Source: SXOA01 sp051004015 (GTDB lineage: Bacteria; Planctomycetota; Planctomycetia; Pirellulales; Pirellulaceae). Taken from it: 26,714 nt of DNA. Of the stretch, positions 1 to 7,397 are shown in pieces. The position numbers and the translations under genes were made by a program. Every line of letters begins with the position of its first letter. Positions within the stretch are counted from its first letter, which is position 1. Where the stretch lies: positions 1-26,714 of the forward strand of contig JBPCKT010000103.1 of NCBI GenBank assembly GCA_051004015.1, in the 5' to 3' direction. The notes under the pieces are model-generated. The model saw nothing but the letters and a program-made list of their open reading frames with translations. It made no database searches and had not been told where the DNA came from.

Positions 1-21
1 TTGTTGTATAAAACGTTTCAT

Positions 22-88
22 GGCGTTGCCCCCAGAAGTAAAGGGTGGTTCGTAGAACACCCATCACTTTATCCAGTGGAGCAACGCC
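22..88. repeat. Imperfect palindrome at the window edge
   Basis: Perfect 8-bp arms GGCGTTGC (22-29) and GCAACGCC (81-88) enclose a second hairpin: GGGT (43-46), a bulged G, GTTC (48-51), loop GTA, GAAC (55-58), ACCC (59-62), with TAAA (39-42) facing TTTA (68-71). The nested stems could form an RNA hairpin or a cruciform. No gene is adjacent on the left inside the window, so its role (terminator of an upstream gene, small RNA, repeat) cannot be settled. Confidence 0.4.
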
Positions 89-197
89 TTTCTTCTTTGG
101 TTGCGGCCGAAGGCTGCGCTTTGACAACTGAAAAGCGAGTGCGAACCTCGAAGGAGGCGGCCCGCTGAGGGCCTGGACTGGGGTCGGGGCGATTTCC

Positions 198-227
198 GAC
201 TTACGCCCGTGCGATTGGACGTAAGTC
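198..227. repeat. ACTTACG-N14-CGTAAGT palindrome, copy 1
   Basis: Perfect 8-bp inverted repeat GACTTACG (198-205) and CGTAAGTC (220-227) with a 14-nt loop. A second copy with the same stem and exactly the same loop length lies at 450-477. Conserved stem and spacing with a mostly different loop suggests a REP-like element or a dyad protein-binding site. Confidence 0.55.
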
Positions 228-263
228 CGCGGACATGAGACGCGTTTTAGGAAGCTTGGAAGG

Positions 264-396
264 ATGAATCAAGAAGTCGCTGATTCACGTGCATCATGAA
301 TCAACGAATCGTCCGTAAATAGTTAAGCAATAATGACTTCTGACAAAGTGAGCCGCGACGACGGGGCGAATTCAGAAGCCTTTGAATCATGAATCA
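264..396. other. Non-coding stretch with recurring ATGAATCA motifs
   Basis: ATGAATCA occurs at 264-271, 296-303 and 389-396, TGAATCA at 383-389 and its complement TGATTCA at 281-287. The segment is AT-richer than the neighbouring genes and I see no convincing coding sequence in 1-521. The reading frame from 382 (TTG) runs into the antisense of the ATP-grasp gene and has no recognisable product. The motif cluster could be binding sites or degraded repeats; function unknown. Confidence 0.3.
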
Positions 397-449
397 TTTG
401 CCACCTCCGGGGGGTTCAAGCGATTCATCAAGGGCTGTGCAGAACGAGA

Positions 450-477
450 ACTTACGGCGACGAGAATTGACGTAAGT
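450..477. repeat. ACTTACG-N14-CGTAAGT palindrome, copy 2
   Basis: ACTTACG (450-456) and CGTAAGT (471-477) form a perfect 7-bp inverted repeat with a 14-nt loop, matching the stem and loop length of the copy at 198-227. It lies about 45 bp beyond the 3' end of the ATP-grasp gene on the minus strand. No U-tract follows, so it is not an obvious intrinsic terminator. Confidence 0.5.
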
Positions 478-521
478 GGAAATAGCGTGGTGGAAATTCC
501 GTGGAAGACTGGGAGGCATTG

Positions 522-1979
522 TCACGTCGGACCCATCAGCCGCGTCGGAGCCCGGCTTTGGACCACCGCGCACATGCCGCCGCGCTGGGCGACGTTGACG
601 ACGTGTTTTTGGGAGGCGCGGCCGAGAATGGCCAGGCCGTATTTGCTGGGGGCGAAGCCCATGACGGTGTAGAACGGCTCGACGTGGAGCTTTCCTTCCG
701 GCCCGACGACCGGGAACTCATACACCGGCAGGCTGGCAAGCTGCTGTACGACCCAGCGGTTGCTGTCGGTGAGTGCTGCGTCCACCGCGGCTTGCCATTC
801 TTCGGCGGAAACTGCCGGCCCCAGCAGGACCCCCGTGCCGCCGAAGCCCCGGTTGGGCTTGAGGACCAGTGTCTCCTGCTCGTGACGGACGTAGGGCAGC
901 AAGTCGCCGGTCTGGCCATCGGGGAGCAGCGTCCGCCGCTCGGAGAGCAGCCGCGTCCAGAGGATGTGGCGGCGGAAGACTTGCCGCTCATCGGCGTTGA
1001 AGTATTTCTGCGTGAACTGCGGGTCGGTGAAGACCTCCCAGCAGCTCTTCTGGTCGAGGTCCGCGGTGATGGAGGACATCACTCGGTTCTGCCGAAACAG
1101 CGTTCGCATTGGGCCGATGTTCGCCCCCTGCCGCCCGAGGTCCAGCAAATCGCAGACGGCGTAATCGCGGTAGCCCAGGTCGATGATCTGGCCGTTGTAG
1201 AGGACTTCATCTCCTTCCTGCGTCAGCTCGGCGGGGTCGGCGTGCATCACCCGCAGGCCGTACCGCTCGTGGTAATAGCGGGCCACGTCCTCCTGCTCAT
1301 CGATCCCGCTGCTGGCGTACTTGGGGTCGATGAAGCAGACGTTGACCGCCCGCCTGCCGACGCTTTCCAGGTGCTCCAGGATTTCCTGTATCAAGAGCTC
1401 GCGGATGTCGGAGCCAATGGAGAGTTGCAAGTCGGCGTCTTGCCCTTTGAGCATCGGAAACACGACCTGGGAGATGATCTGCTCCACCGCCGGCACCATG
1501 TGCAGCCCGCCGATGCCCCCCATGTTCGGCTCGACGAAGCGGAGCGAGTCTTTCCACATTGGGCTGGTGAAGTCGATGACCGCGTCATGCCGGCCGAAGA
1601 CCGGGTTGTTCTCGCGGTGGGCCGGCGTCCAGCATTCCCACAGCCACTGCTCCTCCTCCGGCGGCAGGCGGAGGATGTCCCGCACCGCAAAGTCCTGCAT
1701 GTACAGTTCCACCAGCCGCTTGAGGGCGTTGTGGATGGTGAGCGTGACGTAATGGATATACGCCACCTGGTCCGGCAGCACGGTCAGCGGACAAGCCATG
1801 ACGTTGATGGCATCCGGCTGGCCATCCCGCAGATACACCACATGGTTCTTCAGCGACTCCAGCCGAATCTGCTCGATCATCGCCGCCAGGGCGATTTCAT
1901 CAATCTTATGAAACGCCCCCCGCACGCGGCTGGCCACGTTCATGCCGGCAAGGCCAAGTTCTTCCGCGGGGGTGAGCAT
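522..1979 (-). CDS. ATP-grasp-like protein, probably circularly permuted, substrate unknown
   Basis: A 485-residue protein when started at the ATG at 1979. Around residues 371-385 it has LVLKPNRGFGGTGV, a lysine plus glycine-rich loop typical of ATP-grasp enzymes, followed by WVVQQ and a C-terminal VVNVAQRGGM segment like that of circularly permuted ATP-grasp proteins. Such enzymes activate a carboxylate with ATP and ligate it to an amine or thiol; the substrate cannot be read from sequence. An in-frame extension to 2105 exists, but it runs through a palindromic repeat (2038-2155) and looks like translated repeat, so I prefer MLTPAEELG as the N-terminus. No Shine-Dalgarno site is visible. There is no signal peptide, so it is probably cytosolic. 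It is transcribed away from the DUF1501 gene and has no partner gene on its strand. The general class is fairly sure; the permuted subtype is tentative. Confidence 0.75.
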   Translation of the reverse strand: MLTPAEELGLAGMNVASRVRGAFHKIDEIALAAMIEQIRLESLKNHVVYLRDGQPDAINVMACPLTVLPDQVAYIHYVTLTIHNALKRLVELYMQDFAVRDILRLPPEEEQWLWECWTPAHRENNPVFGRHDAVIDFTSPMWKDSLRFVEPNMGGIGGLHMVPAVEQIISQVVFPMLKGQDADLQLSIGSDIRELLIQEILEHLESVGRRAVNVCFIDPKYASSGIDEQEDVARYYHERYGLRVMHADPAELTQEGDEVLYNGQIIDLGYRDYAVCDLLDLGRQGANIGPMRTLFRQNRVMSSITADLDQKSCWEVFTDPQFTQKYFNADERQVFRRHILWTRLLSERRTLLPDGQTGDLLPYVRHEQETLVLKPNRGFGGTGVLLGPAVSAEEWQAAVDAALTDSNRWVVQQLASLPVYEFPVVGPEGKLHVEPFYTVMGFAPSKYGLAILGRASQKHVVNVAQRGGMCAVVQSRAPTRLMGPT

Positions 1980-2037
1980 GGGAGGGACTGTCGGATGACA
2001 GAAATAGAGATCGTAAAGGGATTCCGCAGCACTCCTT

Positions 2038-2155
2038 TTAACGCAAAGGCGCGGAGGCGCAAAGTCGCGGAGGTGGAAGGAAGCAGAGGCGTTTTCCAAT
2101 TGCATTTCTTCCCCCTTCCACTTTGCATCTTTGCGACTTCGCGACTTTGCGTTAA
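2038..2155. repeat. Palindromic interspersed repeat with 8-nt internal period
   Basis: Terminal TTAACGCAAAG (2038-2048) is mirrored by CTTTGCGTTAA (2145-2155). The arms remain similar inward for about 45 nt (left CGCAAAGG, CGCGGAGG, CGCAAAGT; right on the reverse strand CGCAAAGT, CGCGAAGT, CGCAAAGA). Each arm is thus a run of degenerate 8-mers of the form YGCRRAGN. About 118 bp, located between the ATP-grasp and DUF1501 genes. Its overlap with the longest ATP-grasp reading frame argues against the upstream start at 2105. Confidence 0.7.
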
Positions 2156-2265
2156 TCCCAGTCCGTGCATGGCATTTCCTGAGGATTCCGAAAATAATTG
2201 ACCGCTCTCAAGCATCTGATACCTTGGATGCATCCATTCGCGGCGGAGAAGATATGTCCTTTCCC

Positions 2266-2272
2266 AAGGAGG
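2266..2272 (+). promoter_or_regulatory. Strong ribosome binding site for the first DUF1501 gene
   Basis: AAGGAGG lies 7 nt upstream of the ATG at 2280 and fixes that start. Such a complete site is unusual in this window, where many genes have none. Confidence 0.8.
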
Positions 2273-2279
2273 CCTTGCC

Positions 2280-3566
2280 ATGCTAAGGATCAATCTCGGA
2301 CGAAGTGAGCGGTTTTGCGACGGAGTCTCTCGGCGGAGCTTCCTCAAACTGGGCTCGCTTTCTCTCGGTGGCATGGCTCTGGGAAGTCTTTCGCTGCCGC
2401 AGCTTTTGGCGGCGGAGGCGCGGGCGGGAATTAAATCGAGCACCAAGGCGGTCATCAATGTGCATCTCTCGGGGGGACCGAGTCATCAGGATATTTTTGA
2501 CCTGAAGCCCAGCGCCCCGGCTGAATTCCGCGGCCTGTTCCAGCCGATTGCCACGAACGTCGGCGGCATGGAAATCTGCGAGCATCTGCCGCGGCTCGCC
2601 ACGATGGCGGACAAGTTCGCAATCATCCGCTCGCTGATCGGCTCCAGCGGGCAGCATGCGAATTACCAGACGCACTCCGGTTACGACATGCGCGACCTGC
2701 GGAATGCCGGTGGACGCCCCGCCCTCGGCAGCGTCGTCGCCAAAGTCTCCGGTCCCTCCGCCAGCGGCGCACCCGCTTTCATTTCCTACAACGGCGGCAG
2801 CCCCGGTTATCTCGGCCCCGTCTATAAGCCGTATGAGCCGATGGGCGGGAACCTCAAGTTGCATTCCAGCCTGAGCGAAGCCCGGCTCGACAAGCGTACC
2901 AACCTGCTCACCTCGCTCGACAGGCTTCGCCGCGACGTGGACGGCACCGGCCAGATGGAGGCCCTCGATTCCTTCACCCAGCGGGCGGTCGGCGTCGTCA
3001 CCTCCGGCACCGTCGCCAAGGCCCTCGACGCTGGCTCAATGGACCCCAAAGACAAGGAACGCTACGGCAAAGACGCTCTGCAATTCCTCACCGCCCGCCG
3101 TCTGGTCGAAGCGGGCGTCCGCGTCGTCACCCTCAGTTGGGGCGGCTGGGACACGCACGGCGGCAACTTCACCACCCTCAAGCGGCAACTGCCGATCATG
3201 GACCGCGGCCTGGCCTCGCTCCTCACCGACCTGGCGGACCGCGGCATGGACAAAGACGTCTCCGTCGTCGTGTGGGGAGAATTCGGCCGCACGCCGCGCG
3301 TCAATAGCGGCGCGGGACGCGACCACTGGCCCAGCCTGATGATGTGCTTCCTCGCCGGCGGCGGCATGAATCTCGGCCAGGTCATCGGCTCCTCCACCCG
3401 CAACGCGGAGTACGCCAAGGACCGCCCCGTCCACTTCCAGGAAGTTTTTGCCACCCTCTATCACAACCTGGGGATCGATGTGAACAGCGTCCAACTCACC
3501 GACACCGCGGGCCGCCCGCAGTACCTGGTGGATAAACGCACGCCGATCAGGGAACTGGTGGGGTAA
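2280..3566 (+). CDS. DUF1501 family protein with Tat-type signal (solitary copy)
   Basis: A 428-residue exported protein. Residues 17-25 read SRRSFLKLG, a twin-arginine signal, followed by a hydrophobic Gly/Ala/Leu stretch and a likely cleavage after LLAAEA. The body has family features: HLSGGPSHQDIFDLKP (about 63-78), SWGGWDTHGGNF (about 286-297), WGEFGRTPRVN (about 331-341) and GRDHWP. DUF1501 proteins have an alkaline phosphatase/sulfatase-like fold and are very common in planctomycetes; their substrate is unknown. They are usually encoded beside a DUF1549/DUF1553 gene, as at 15332-18330 here, but this copy stands alone. Start chosen by the AAGGAGG site. The gene is convergent with the alpha/beta hydrolase gene, 18 bp between stops. 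Confidence 0.9.
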   Translation: MLRINLGRSERFCDGVSRRSFLKLGSLSLGGMALGSLSLPQLLAAEARAGIKSSTKAVINVHLSGGPSHQDIFDLKPSAPAEFRGLFQPIATNVGGMEICEHLPRLATMADKFAIIRSLIGSSGQHANYQTHSGYDMRDLRNAGGRPALGSVVAKVSGPSASGAPAFISYNGGSPGYLGPVYKPYEPMGGNLKLHSSLSEARLDKRTNLLTSLDRLRRDVDGTGQMEALDSFTQRAVGVVTSGTVAKALDAGSMDPKDKERYGKDALQFLTARRLVEAGVRVVTLSWGGWDTHGGNFTTLKRQLPIMDRGLASLLTDLADRGMDKDVSVVVWGEFGRTPRVNSGAGRDHWPSLMMCFLAGGGMNLGQVIGSSTRNAEYAKDRPVHFQEVFATLYHNLGIDVNSVQLTDTAGRPQYLVDKRTPIRELVG

Positions 3567-3584
3567 ACTATTGCGGTTTCGCGC

Positions 3585-4592
3585 CTACGGTTTCTTCTCC
3601 GCATTCACAAAGAACTCCCCCGTCTTGCCCAGCGCATCCAGCATGTGCCAGGCGACGCTGTAATGCCCCCCGGTATACCAGTGGATCGGGGGCTCGCCAA
3701 AGGATTTCCAAAGCGACTCGGTGCAAGCCTTGGGGATGACCTCATCATCCTTGGCGTTCATCATCAGGATGCGGCGTCCCTTCACGTTGGCGGCATAGGT
3801 GACGGGGTCGATCTCCTGCAGGGTCTTGAGCAACACGTCTCGATCCGGCAGCGGGCCGAACTCCTCGCGGAACTTCTTGATCTTGGACGATTCGATCACG
3901 ACCTGGCCCAAATCTCCCCCGGCCAGAAGCAGGCAGACATTCTTCAATCGTGGCTCGGCGGTCGCGGCAAGCGCCCCCGTGATGCCGCCAAGGCTGATGC
4001 CGAAAATGCCGAGCTCGTCGGGGTTGACTTCCTCGCGAGCCCCCAGCCACGCCGCACCGCGGCGGATGTCCAGGACGGCCTGCGTCATCCCTTCCACGGT
4101 CTCCTCCGGCTTGGGGCTGATCATCCGCCGGGAACTAGCCGGATCCCGCCGCGGGCCATAGTACGGCATCTTCAAAAACAGCGCCGCCACTCCGCGCTGC
4201 GCCAGGTTATTGCAAAACAGCCGCGAGAGCTGGAAATCGCCGCCGAGAATATGCAGCACCACCACACCCGGCGCTTTCTTCCCTTCGGCCAGCCCCTTGG
4301 GGCGGTAATACTCGCAGTGGACCGTGTTGTTGATCTCGCTGGCGGTCTTCACGGGCGAAGGGAACGTCACTTCCCAGATTTCCAGCGTTTTGGATTCCAA
4401 GGGGAATCGCGTCCCCTCGTAGGCGAAGGAATGCGCCGCGAGCTTGAAGCGGTCGGGGATTCCCGTTTCATTTTCGGCCGGGAGGTATTTCACCTCGCCG
4501 GACATTTTTTTGGACGGCTCGAGGTCCGCGGCGAAGATGCAGAGGGGCGCACACAGGGGCACGAAGGCACAGAGGAGGGAGAAGCGAGTCAT
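3585..4592 (-). CDS. Secreted alpha/beta hydrolase, dienelactone hydrolase/acetyl esterase-like
   Basis: A 335-residue protein with an N-terminal signal peptide (residues 1-22, ending IFAA). The nucleophile elbow is GISLGG with Ser200; the probable acid is Asp282 or Asp283 in MNAKDDEVIP, and the probable base is His310 in GGHYSVAWH. Order and spacing fit an alpha/beta hydrolase acting on esters, perhaps xylan acetate or a small ester; the substrate is inferred only by class. Lys/Arg-rich segments around 150-165 resemble a lid region. The signal peptide is encoded by a short-period repeat (4530-4585), unusual for a secretion signal. No Shine-Dalgarno site is seen upstream of the ATG. It stands alone on its strand, divergent from the methyltransferase gene 93 bp away. 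Confidence 0.85.
   Translation of the reverse strand: MTRFSLLCAFVPLCAPLCIFAADLEPSKKMSGEVKYLPAENETGIPDRFKLAAHSFAYEGTRFPLESKTLEIWEVTFPSPVKTASEINNTVHCEYYRPKGLAEGKKAPGVVVLHILGGDFQLSRLFCNNLAQRGVAALFLKMPYYGPRRDPASSRRMISPKPEETVEGMTQAVLDIRRGAAWLGAREEVNPDELGIFGISLGGITGALAATAEPRLKNVCLLLAGGDLGQVVIESSKIKKFREEFGPLPDRDVLLKTLQEIDPVTYAANVKGRRILMMNAKDDEVIPKACTESLWKSFGEPPIHWYTGGHYSVAWHMLDALGKTGEFFVNAEKKP
4530..4585. repeat. Short-period repeat coding for a signal peptide
   Basis: On the plus strand the DNA contains degenerate near-repeats GGCGCACACAGG, GGCACGAAGG and CACAGAGG. On the minus strand these encode the hydrophobic core (LLCAFVPLCAPLCIFAA, residues 6-22) of the hydrolase signal peptide. The composition matches the class of low-complexity intergenic repeat seen at 2038-2155 rather than ordinary coding DNA. 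Confidence 0.45.
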
Positions 4593-4685
4593 TTTGGGCT
4601 TGCAGAGTTCGGGTTACATCTTCCTGCCGGTACGCTTTGACCGTTATAACATCTCCCAACACTTCTCCCAACGGAATTTCGTGAC

Positions 4686-5573
4686 ATGGCTGTCCCCTCT
4701 CTCAATCGCATCTATCACGGCGATGCCCTCTCGGTTCTTTCGTCCTGGCCGGAGGAGCTGGTGGACTGCGTCGTCACAAGCCCGCCGTACTATCGGCAGC
4801 GGGATTATGCGGGGGAGGCGGAGCAGGTGGGGATGGAGGAGACGCCGGGGGAGTATGTCGGCCGCCTGGTGGCGATTTTTGGCCAGTGCCGCCGCGTGCT
4901 TAAGGAGAGCGGCTCGCTGTGGCTGGTGATCGGCGACAAGTACGACGGGGGCGAGCAGCTTGGGCTGCCGTGGCGGGTCGCCCTGGCCCTGGTCGATGAC
5001 GGCTGGATTCTGCGGAGCGACTGCATCTGGCATAAGCCGAACGCCATGCCGTCGTCGGTGAAGAACCGCCCCACGATCGACCACGAATACATCTTCTTCT
5101 TTACCAAAAGCAAGGCGTACCATTACGACGCCGACGCCATCCGCGAACCGCACGTCACCTTCAGCGTGAACAGCCGCATGAAAGGGGGCCGCGGCCACTT
5201 CGGCCGGCGCGGCGGCACGCCGGAGGAGGGCAAGAACGGCGGTGACAACAACCTGCACGACGGCCGCTGGGACCAGGCCTTTCACCCGCTGGGGCGCAAC
5301 AAGCGAACGGTCTGGTCGATTCCCCTCTCCAAGTTCCGCGGCGCCCACTTCGCCGTCTTCCCCGAATCCCTCGCGAGCACCTGCCTCCTCGCCGCCTGTC
5401 CGGAAGACGGCCTCGTCCTCGACCCCTTCCTCGGCAGCGGCACGACCGCGGTCGTCGCCAAGAAACTCGGCCGCAAGTACCTAGGCATCGACTGCTCGGA
5501 GGAATACTGCGCCATCGCCAAGGAACGCCTCGCCGGCGTCAGGGGCCAGCGGCAGAAGAAGCTGGCGCTGTGA
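4686..5573 (+). CDS. Beta-class site-specific DNA methyltransferase, probably N4-cytosine
   Basis: A 295-residue amino-methyltransferase. The catalytic motif TSPPY (residues 31-35) precedes the AdoMet-binding motif DPFLGSGTT (246-254), the order of beta-class enzymes; the segment LGIDCSEEY follows as motif II. SPPY rather than DPPY favours N4-cytosine methylation, but some SPPY enzymes make N6-methyladenine, so the base is not certain. HAKPNAMP-like text (WHKPNAMPSSVKNRPTIDHEYIFFF in two parts, about 118-142) matches the conserved middle of the family. No restriction endonuclease or specificity subunit is encoded nearby, so it is an orphan methyltransferase in this window. The start at 4686 gives a normal N-terminus (YHGDALSVL); no Shine-Dalgarno is evident. 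Confidence 0.9.
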   Translation: MAVPSLNRIYHGDALSVLSSWPEELVDCVVTSPPYYRQRDYAGEAEQVGMEETPGEYVGRLVAIFGQCRRVLKESGSLWLVIGDKYDGGEQLGLPWRVALALVDDGWILRSDCIWHKPNAMPSSVKNRPTIDHEYIFFFTKSKAYHYDADAIREPHVTFSVNSRMKGGRGHFGRRGGTPEEGKNGGDNNLHDGRWDQAFHPLGRNKRTVWSIPLSKFRGAHFAVFPESLASTCLLAACPEDGLVLDPFLGSGTTAVVAKKLGRKYLGIDCSEEYCAIAKERLAGVRGQRQKKLAL

Positions 5574-5579
5574 TGCCCG

Positions 5580-5654
5580 TTGGAGTCCCGCCTTCAGGGG
5601 GCTCTCGCGACTTCCGCCAGAGCCGTGCCGGATCCGCCTGAAGGCGGGACTCCA
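5580..5654. repeat. GGAGTCCCGCC palindromic repeat, intergenic copy
   Basis: Perfect 18-bp arms: TGGAGTCCCGCCTTCAGG (5581-5598) and its reverse complement (5637-5654). It fills the space between the convergent methyltransferase and membrane protein genes and could act as a two-way terminator-like hairpin. A related copy lies inside the membrane protein gene at 6018-6085, so this is an interspersed element rather than a dedicated terminator. Confidence 0.75.
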
Positions 5655-5658
5655 GCGC

Positions 5659-6417
5659 TCACCAGTTCCACGGCAGGAACCCGAGATACCGCTCGGTAGC
5701 CAAGAACAGCAACGCGATGGTCACGGCGATGCCCGCGAAATGCAGGATGTCCCGGCGGACCTTCAGGGCCCGGTCGGCCGCGGCCAGGCCTACCAAAACT
5801 ACGGCGCTCGTCCAGTTCAGGCTGAGGAACAATTCCCGCTCTCGCCAGTGAAAGACCCAATCCAAACGAGCTCCTTCCAAATCGTTCCCCAGCAAATAGC
5901 ATCGCCACACCAGCGCCGCCGCAAGCATAAGTAACCCCAGCCGCCAGCGAAGCGACATCGCCCCCGCACAACTGCCGATAGCCAGCACCGCCGCCGTCGC
6001 CACCAGCCCCGCCCACGTTGGAGTCCCGCCCACCGGCGGCATTGGAAAGACTTCGACCAGCAGCCGCCTGAAGGCGGGACTCCAACATGCGGCAATCCAA
6101 AAGAACCCGAACGCCAGCAGCAGCCAGTGCCCCGGCTGGCAAGGAAACGCATTCCGTCGCAGACCCGGCACCAGCCAGTACAACACCGACCCCACTCCGC
6201 ACCCCACCGCCGGCGCAACCAACAGCCGAATCGCCTCCCCCCGCACCAGCCCCCCGAGCCCCCACACCGGCCCCTCCGGCAGCCGCACCACCACCCACGG
6301 CTGATACCACACCAGCACCACCGCCACCGCAAACGTCCAAACCATCAGCAACGAAACCGTCAGCCGGTTCTCCGGCCCAACCATCGCGGCAGGTTGCGTT
6401 CGCTGAGCAGATTCCAT
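5659..6417 (-). CDS. Polytopic membrane protein of unknown function
   Basis: A 252-residue hydrophobic protein when started at the ATG at 6417 (MESAQRTQP). Likely membrane segments lie near residues 20-38, 66-84, 98-111, 137-154, 160-178, 205-221 and 230-247. I recognise no family motif. Residues 111-135 (CWSPAFRRLL to GGTPTW) are the in-frame translation of a palindromic repeat (6018-6085) also present just downstream at 5580-5654, so this loop between membrane segments was probably gained by repeat insertion. An in-frame extension to 6516 reads into low-complexity sequence without membrane character and is not favoured. No ribosome binding site is obvious. That the frame is a real gene rests on its strong hydrophobic periodicity and length. 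Confidence 0.6.
   Translation of the reverse strand: MESAQRTQPAAMVGPENRLTVSLLMVWTFAVAVVLVWYQPWVVVRLPEGPVWGLGGLVRGEAIRLLVAPAVGCGVGSVLYWLVPGLRRNAFPCQPGHWLLLAFGFFWIAACWSPAFRRLLVEVFPMPPVGGTPTWAGLVATAAVLAIGSCAGAMSLRWRLGLLMLAAALVWRCYLLGNDLEGARLDWVFHWRERELFLSLNWTSAVVLVGLAAADRALKVRRDILHFAGIAVTIALLFLATERYLGFLPWNW
6018..6085. repeat. GGAGTCCCGCC palindromic repeat, copy inside a gene
   Basis: TTGGAGTCCCGCC (6018-6030) and GGCGGGACTCCAA (6073-6085) form perfect 13-bp arms. The right half (CCGCCTGAAGGCGGGACTCCA) closely matches the right arm at 5637-5654. The copy lies wholly within the membrane protein reading frame and does not disrupt it. Confidence 0.7.
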
Positions 6418-6622
6418 TCGAGAACCCTGAATAGGTCGGAAACGGACTTCCTGAGTAGAATCATAAGGATCGGTGACGGGCGGAGGCAACCGTGAACGGA
6501 GAAGCCATGCTCGCAATCAGTCTGCAAAGCTGTTCCAGGTGCCTTAGCCGCAAGGCGCCCGCATACCGCCCGAGCGAACCGATGTTAGAATCCTGGCGTA
6601 TGCAAAGGTAAGGTCCTGGGAA

Positions 6623-7387
6623 ATGAAACGACCGCCCACTTTTGAAATTGACGTCACGGAGAAGTTTACGCGATTGCCCAATGCGCCGATTGCGGAGGCG
6701 GTCATTCAGTGGCAGGCAACCCCGACCAAACCACTTGAGCAGACTTCATTGGAAGCCGGATTGAAAGTGCGATTCCCTGACTATGAGATCAAGGTTCAAC
6801 AACGAATGGAAGCAGCGTTTCAGTTTACATCGACACCGCAAGAAGTTGAGCAGAGTCATAAAACGAGTTGGGATGGATTCCGACTTACCTCCCAGGATAA
6901 GAAGCACATCTGTCAGTTCAAACCGAATATGGTCGTGTTCAGCCGCCTCGCGCCCTACGACGGCTGGGATAGCTTTCATCAAGGGGCGACCCCTTTTTGG
7001 CAAGCATTTGTTGAATTGGCGGCGCCAGACACGGTTGACCGAATCGGTGTTCGCTACATTTCTCAAGTGAACCTCAAGGACGATGAGAAGGTGTCCGACT
7101 ACGTGGAACAAGTGCCGGCACCGCTTCAGCGTATCGGCTTGAGCTCGGAAACTTTTTTCCATCAGGATTCTGTTTCCCTTCCAGGTTCGTTCCGGCTGAA
7201 TCTGGTTCGGACGATTCAACCCGCAGAACCACCCTTGATTCAAAAGTCCCTAATCGTTGATATTGACGTTTCAACGACAGATGCGACTCCGCTTGCTTCT
7301 GTAGAGATGCGCCTTAAGGAAATGCGGTTCATCAAGAACAAAGTGTTTTTCTCGTTCATGAAAGATGCCGAAGAGAAATTCAAATAA
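6623..7387 (+). CDS. TIGR04255 family protein, first gene of a three-gene module
   Basis: A 254-residue soluble protein. It matches my memory of the TIGR04255 family (sporadically distributed, function unknown): an N-terminal LPNAPIAEAVI (18-28), central FKPNMVVFSRLAPYDGW (99-115), RIGVRYISQVNL (140-151) and a late DIDV segment. Length is typical (about 250). No catalytic motif, signal peptide or membrane segment is visible. A plausible ribosome binding site AAGG (6610-6613) lies 9 nt before the ATG. GC is low for the window: 6781-6900 counts 54 of 120 (45%) against 44 of 60 (73%) in a stretch of the methyltransferase gene at 5401-5460, suggesting acquisition by transfer. The next gene starts 10 nt after its stop, so the three genes form an operon. 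Confidence 0.8.
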   Translation: MKRPPTFEIDVTEKFTRLPNAPIAEAVIQWQATPTKPLEQTSLEAGLKVRFPDYEIKVQQRMEAAFQFTSTPQEVEQSHKTSWDGFRLTSQDKKHICQFKPNMVVFSRLAPYDGWDSFHQGATPFWQAFVELAAPDTVDRIGVRYISQVNLKDDEKVSDYVEQVPAPLQRIGLSSETFFHQDSVSLPGSFRLNLVRTIQPAEPPLIQKSLIVDIDVSTTDATPLASVEMRLKEMRFIKNKVFFSFMKDAEEKFK

Positions 7388-7397
7388 GGGTCCCAAC

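Noticed and set aside
382..672. 96-codon frame starting with TTG at 382
   Set aside because: It overlaps the 3' end of the ATP-grasp gene on the other strand, has no motif and begins among short repeats.
1980..2105. N-terminal extension of the ATP-grasp protein by 42 residues
   Set aside because: The extra residues are translated palindromic repeat; family-like sequence begins at the ATG at 1979.
501..2201. Long plus-strand open frame of 566 codons
   Set aside because: It is antisense to the ATP-grasp gene, has no family motif and runs through the palindromic repeat; high GC keeps such shadow frames open.
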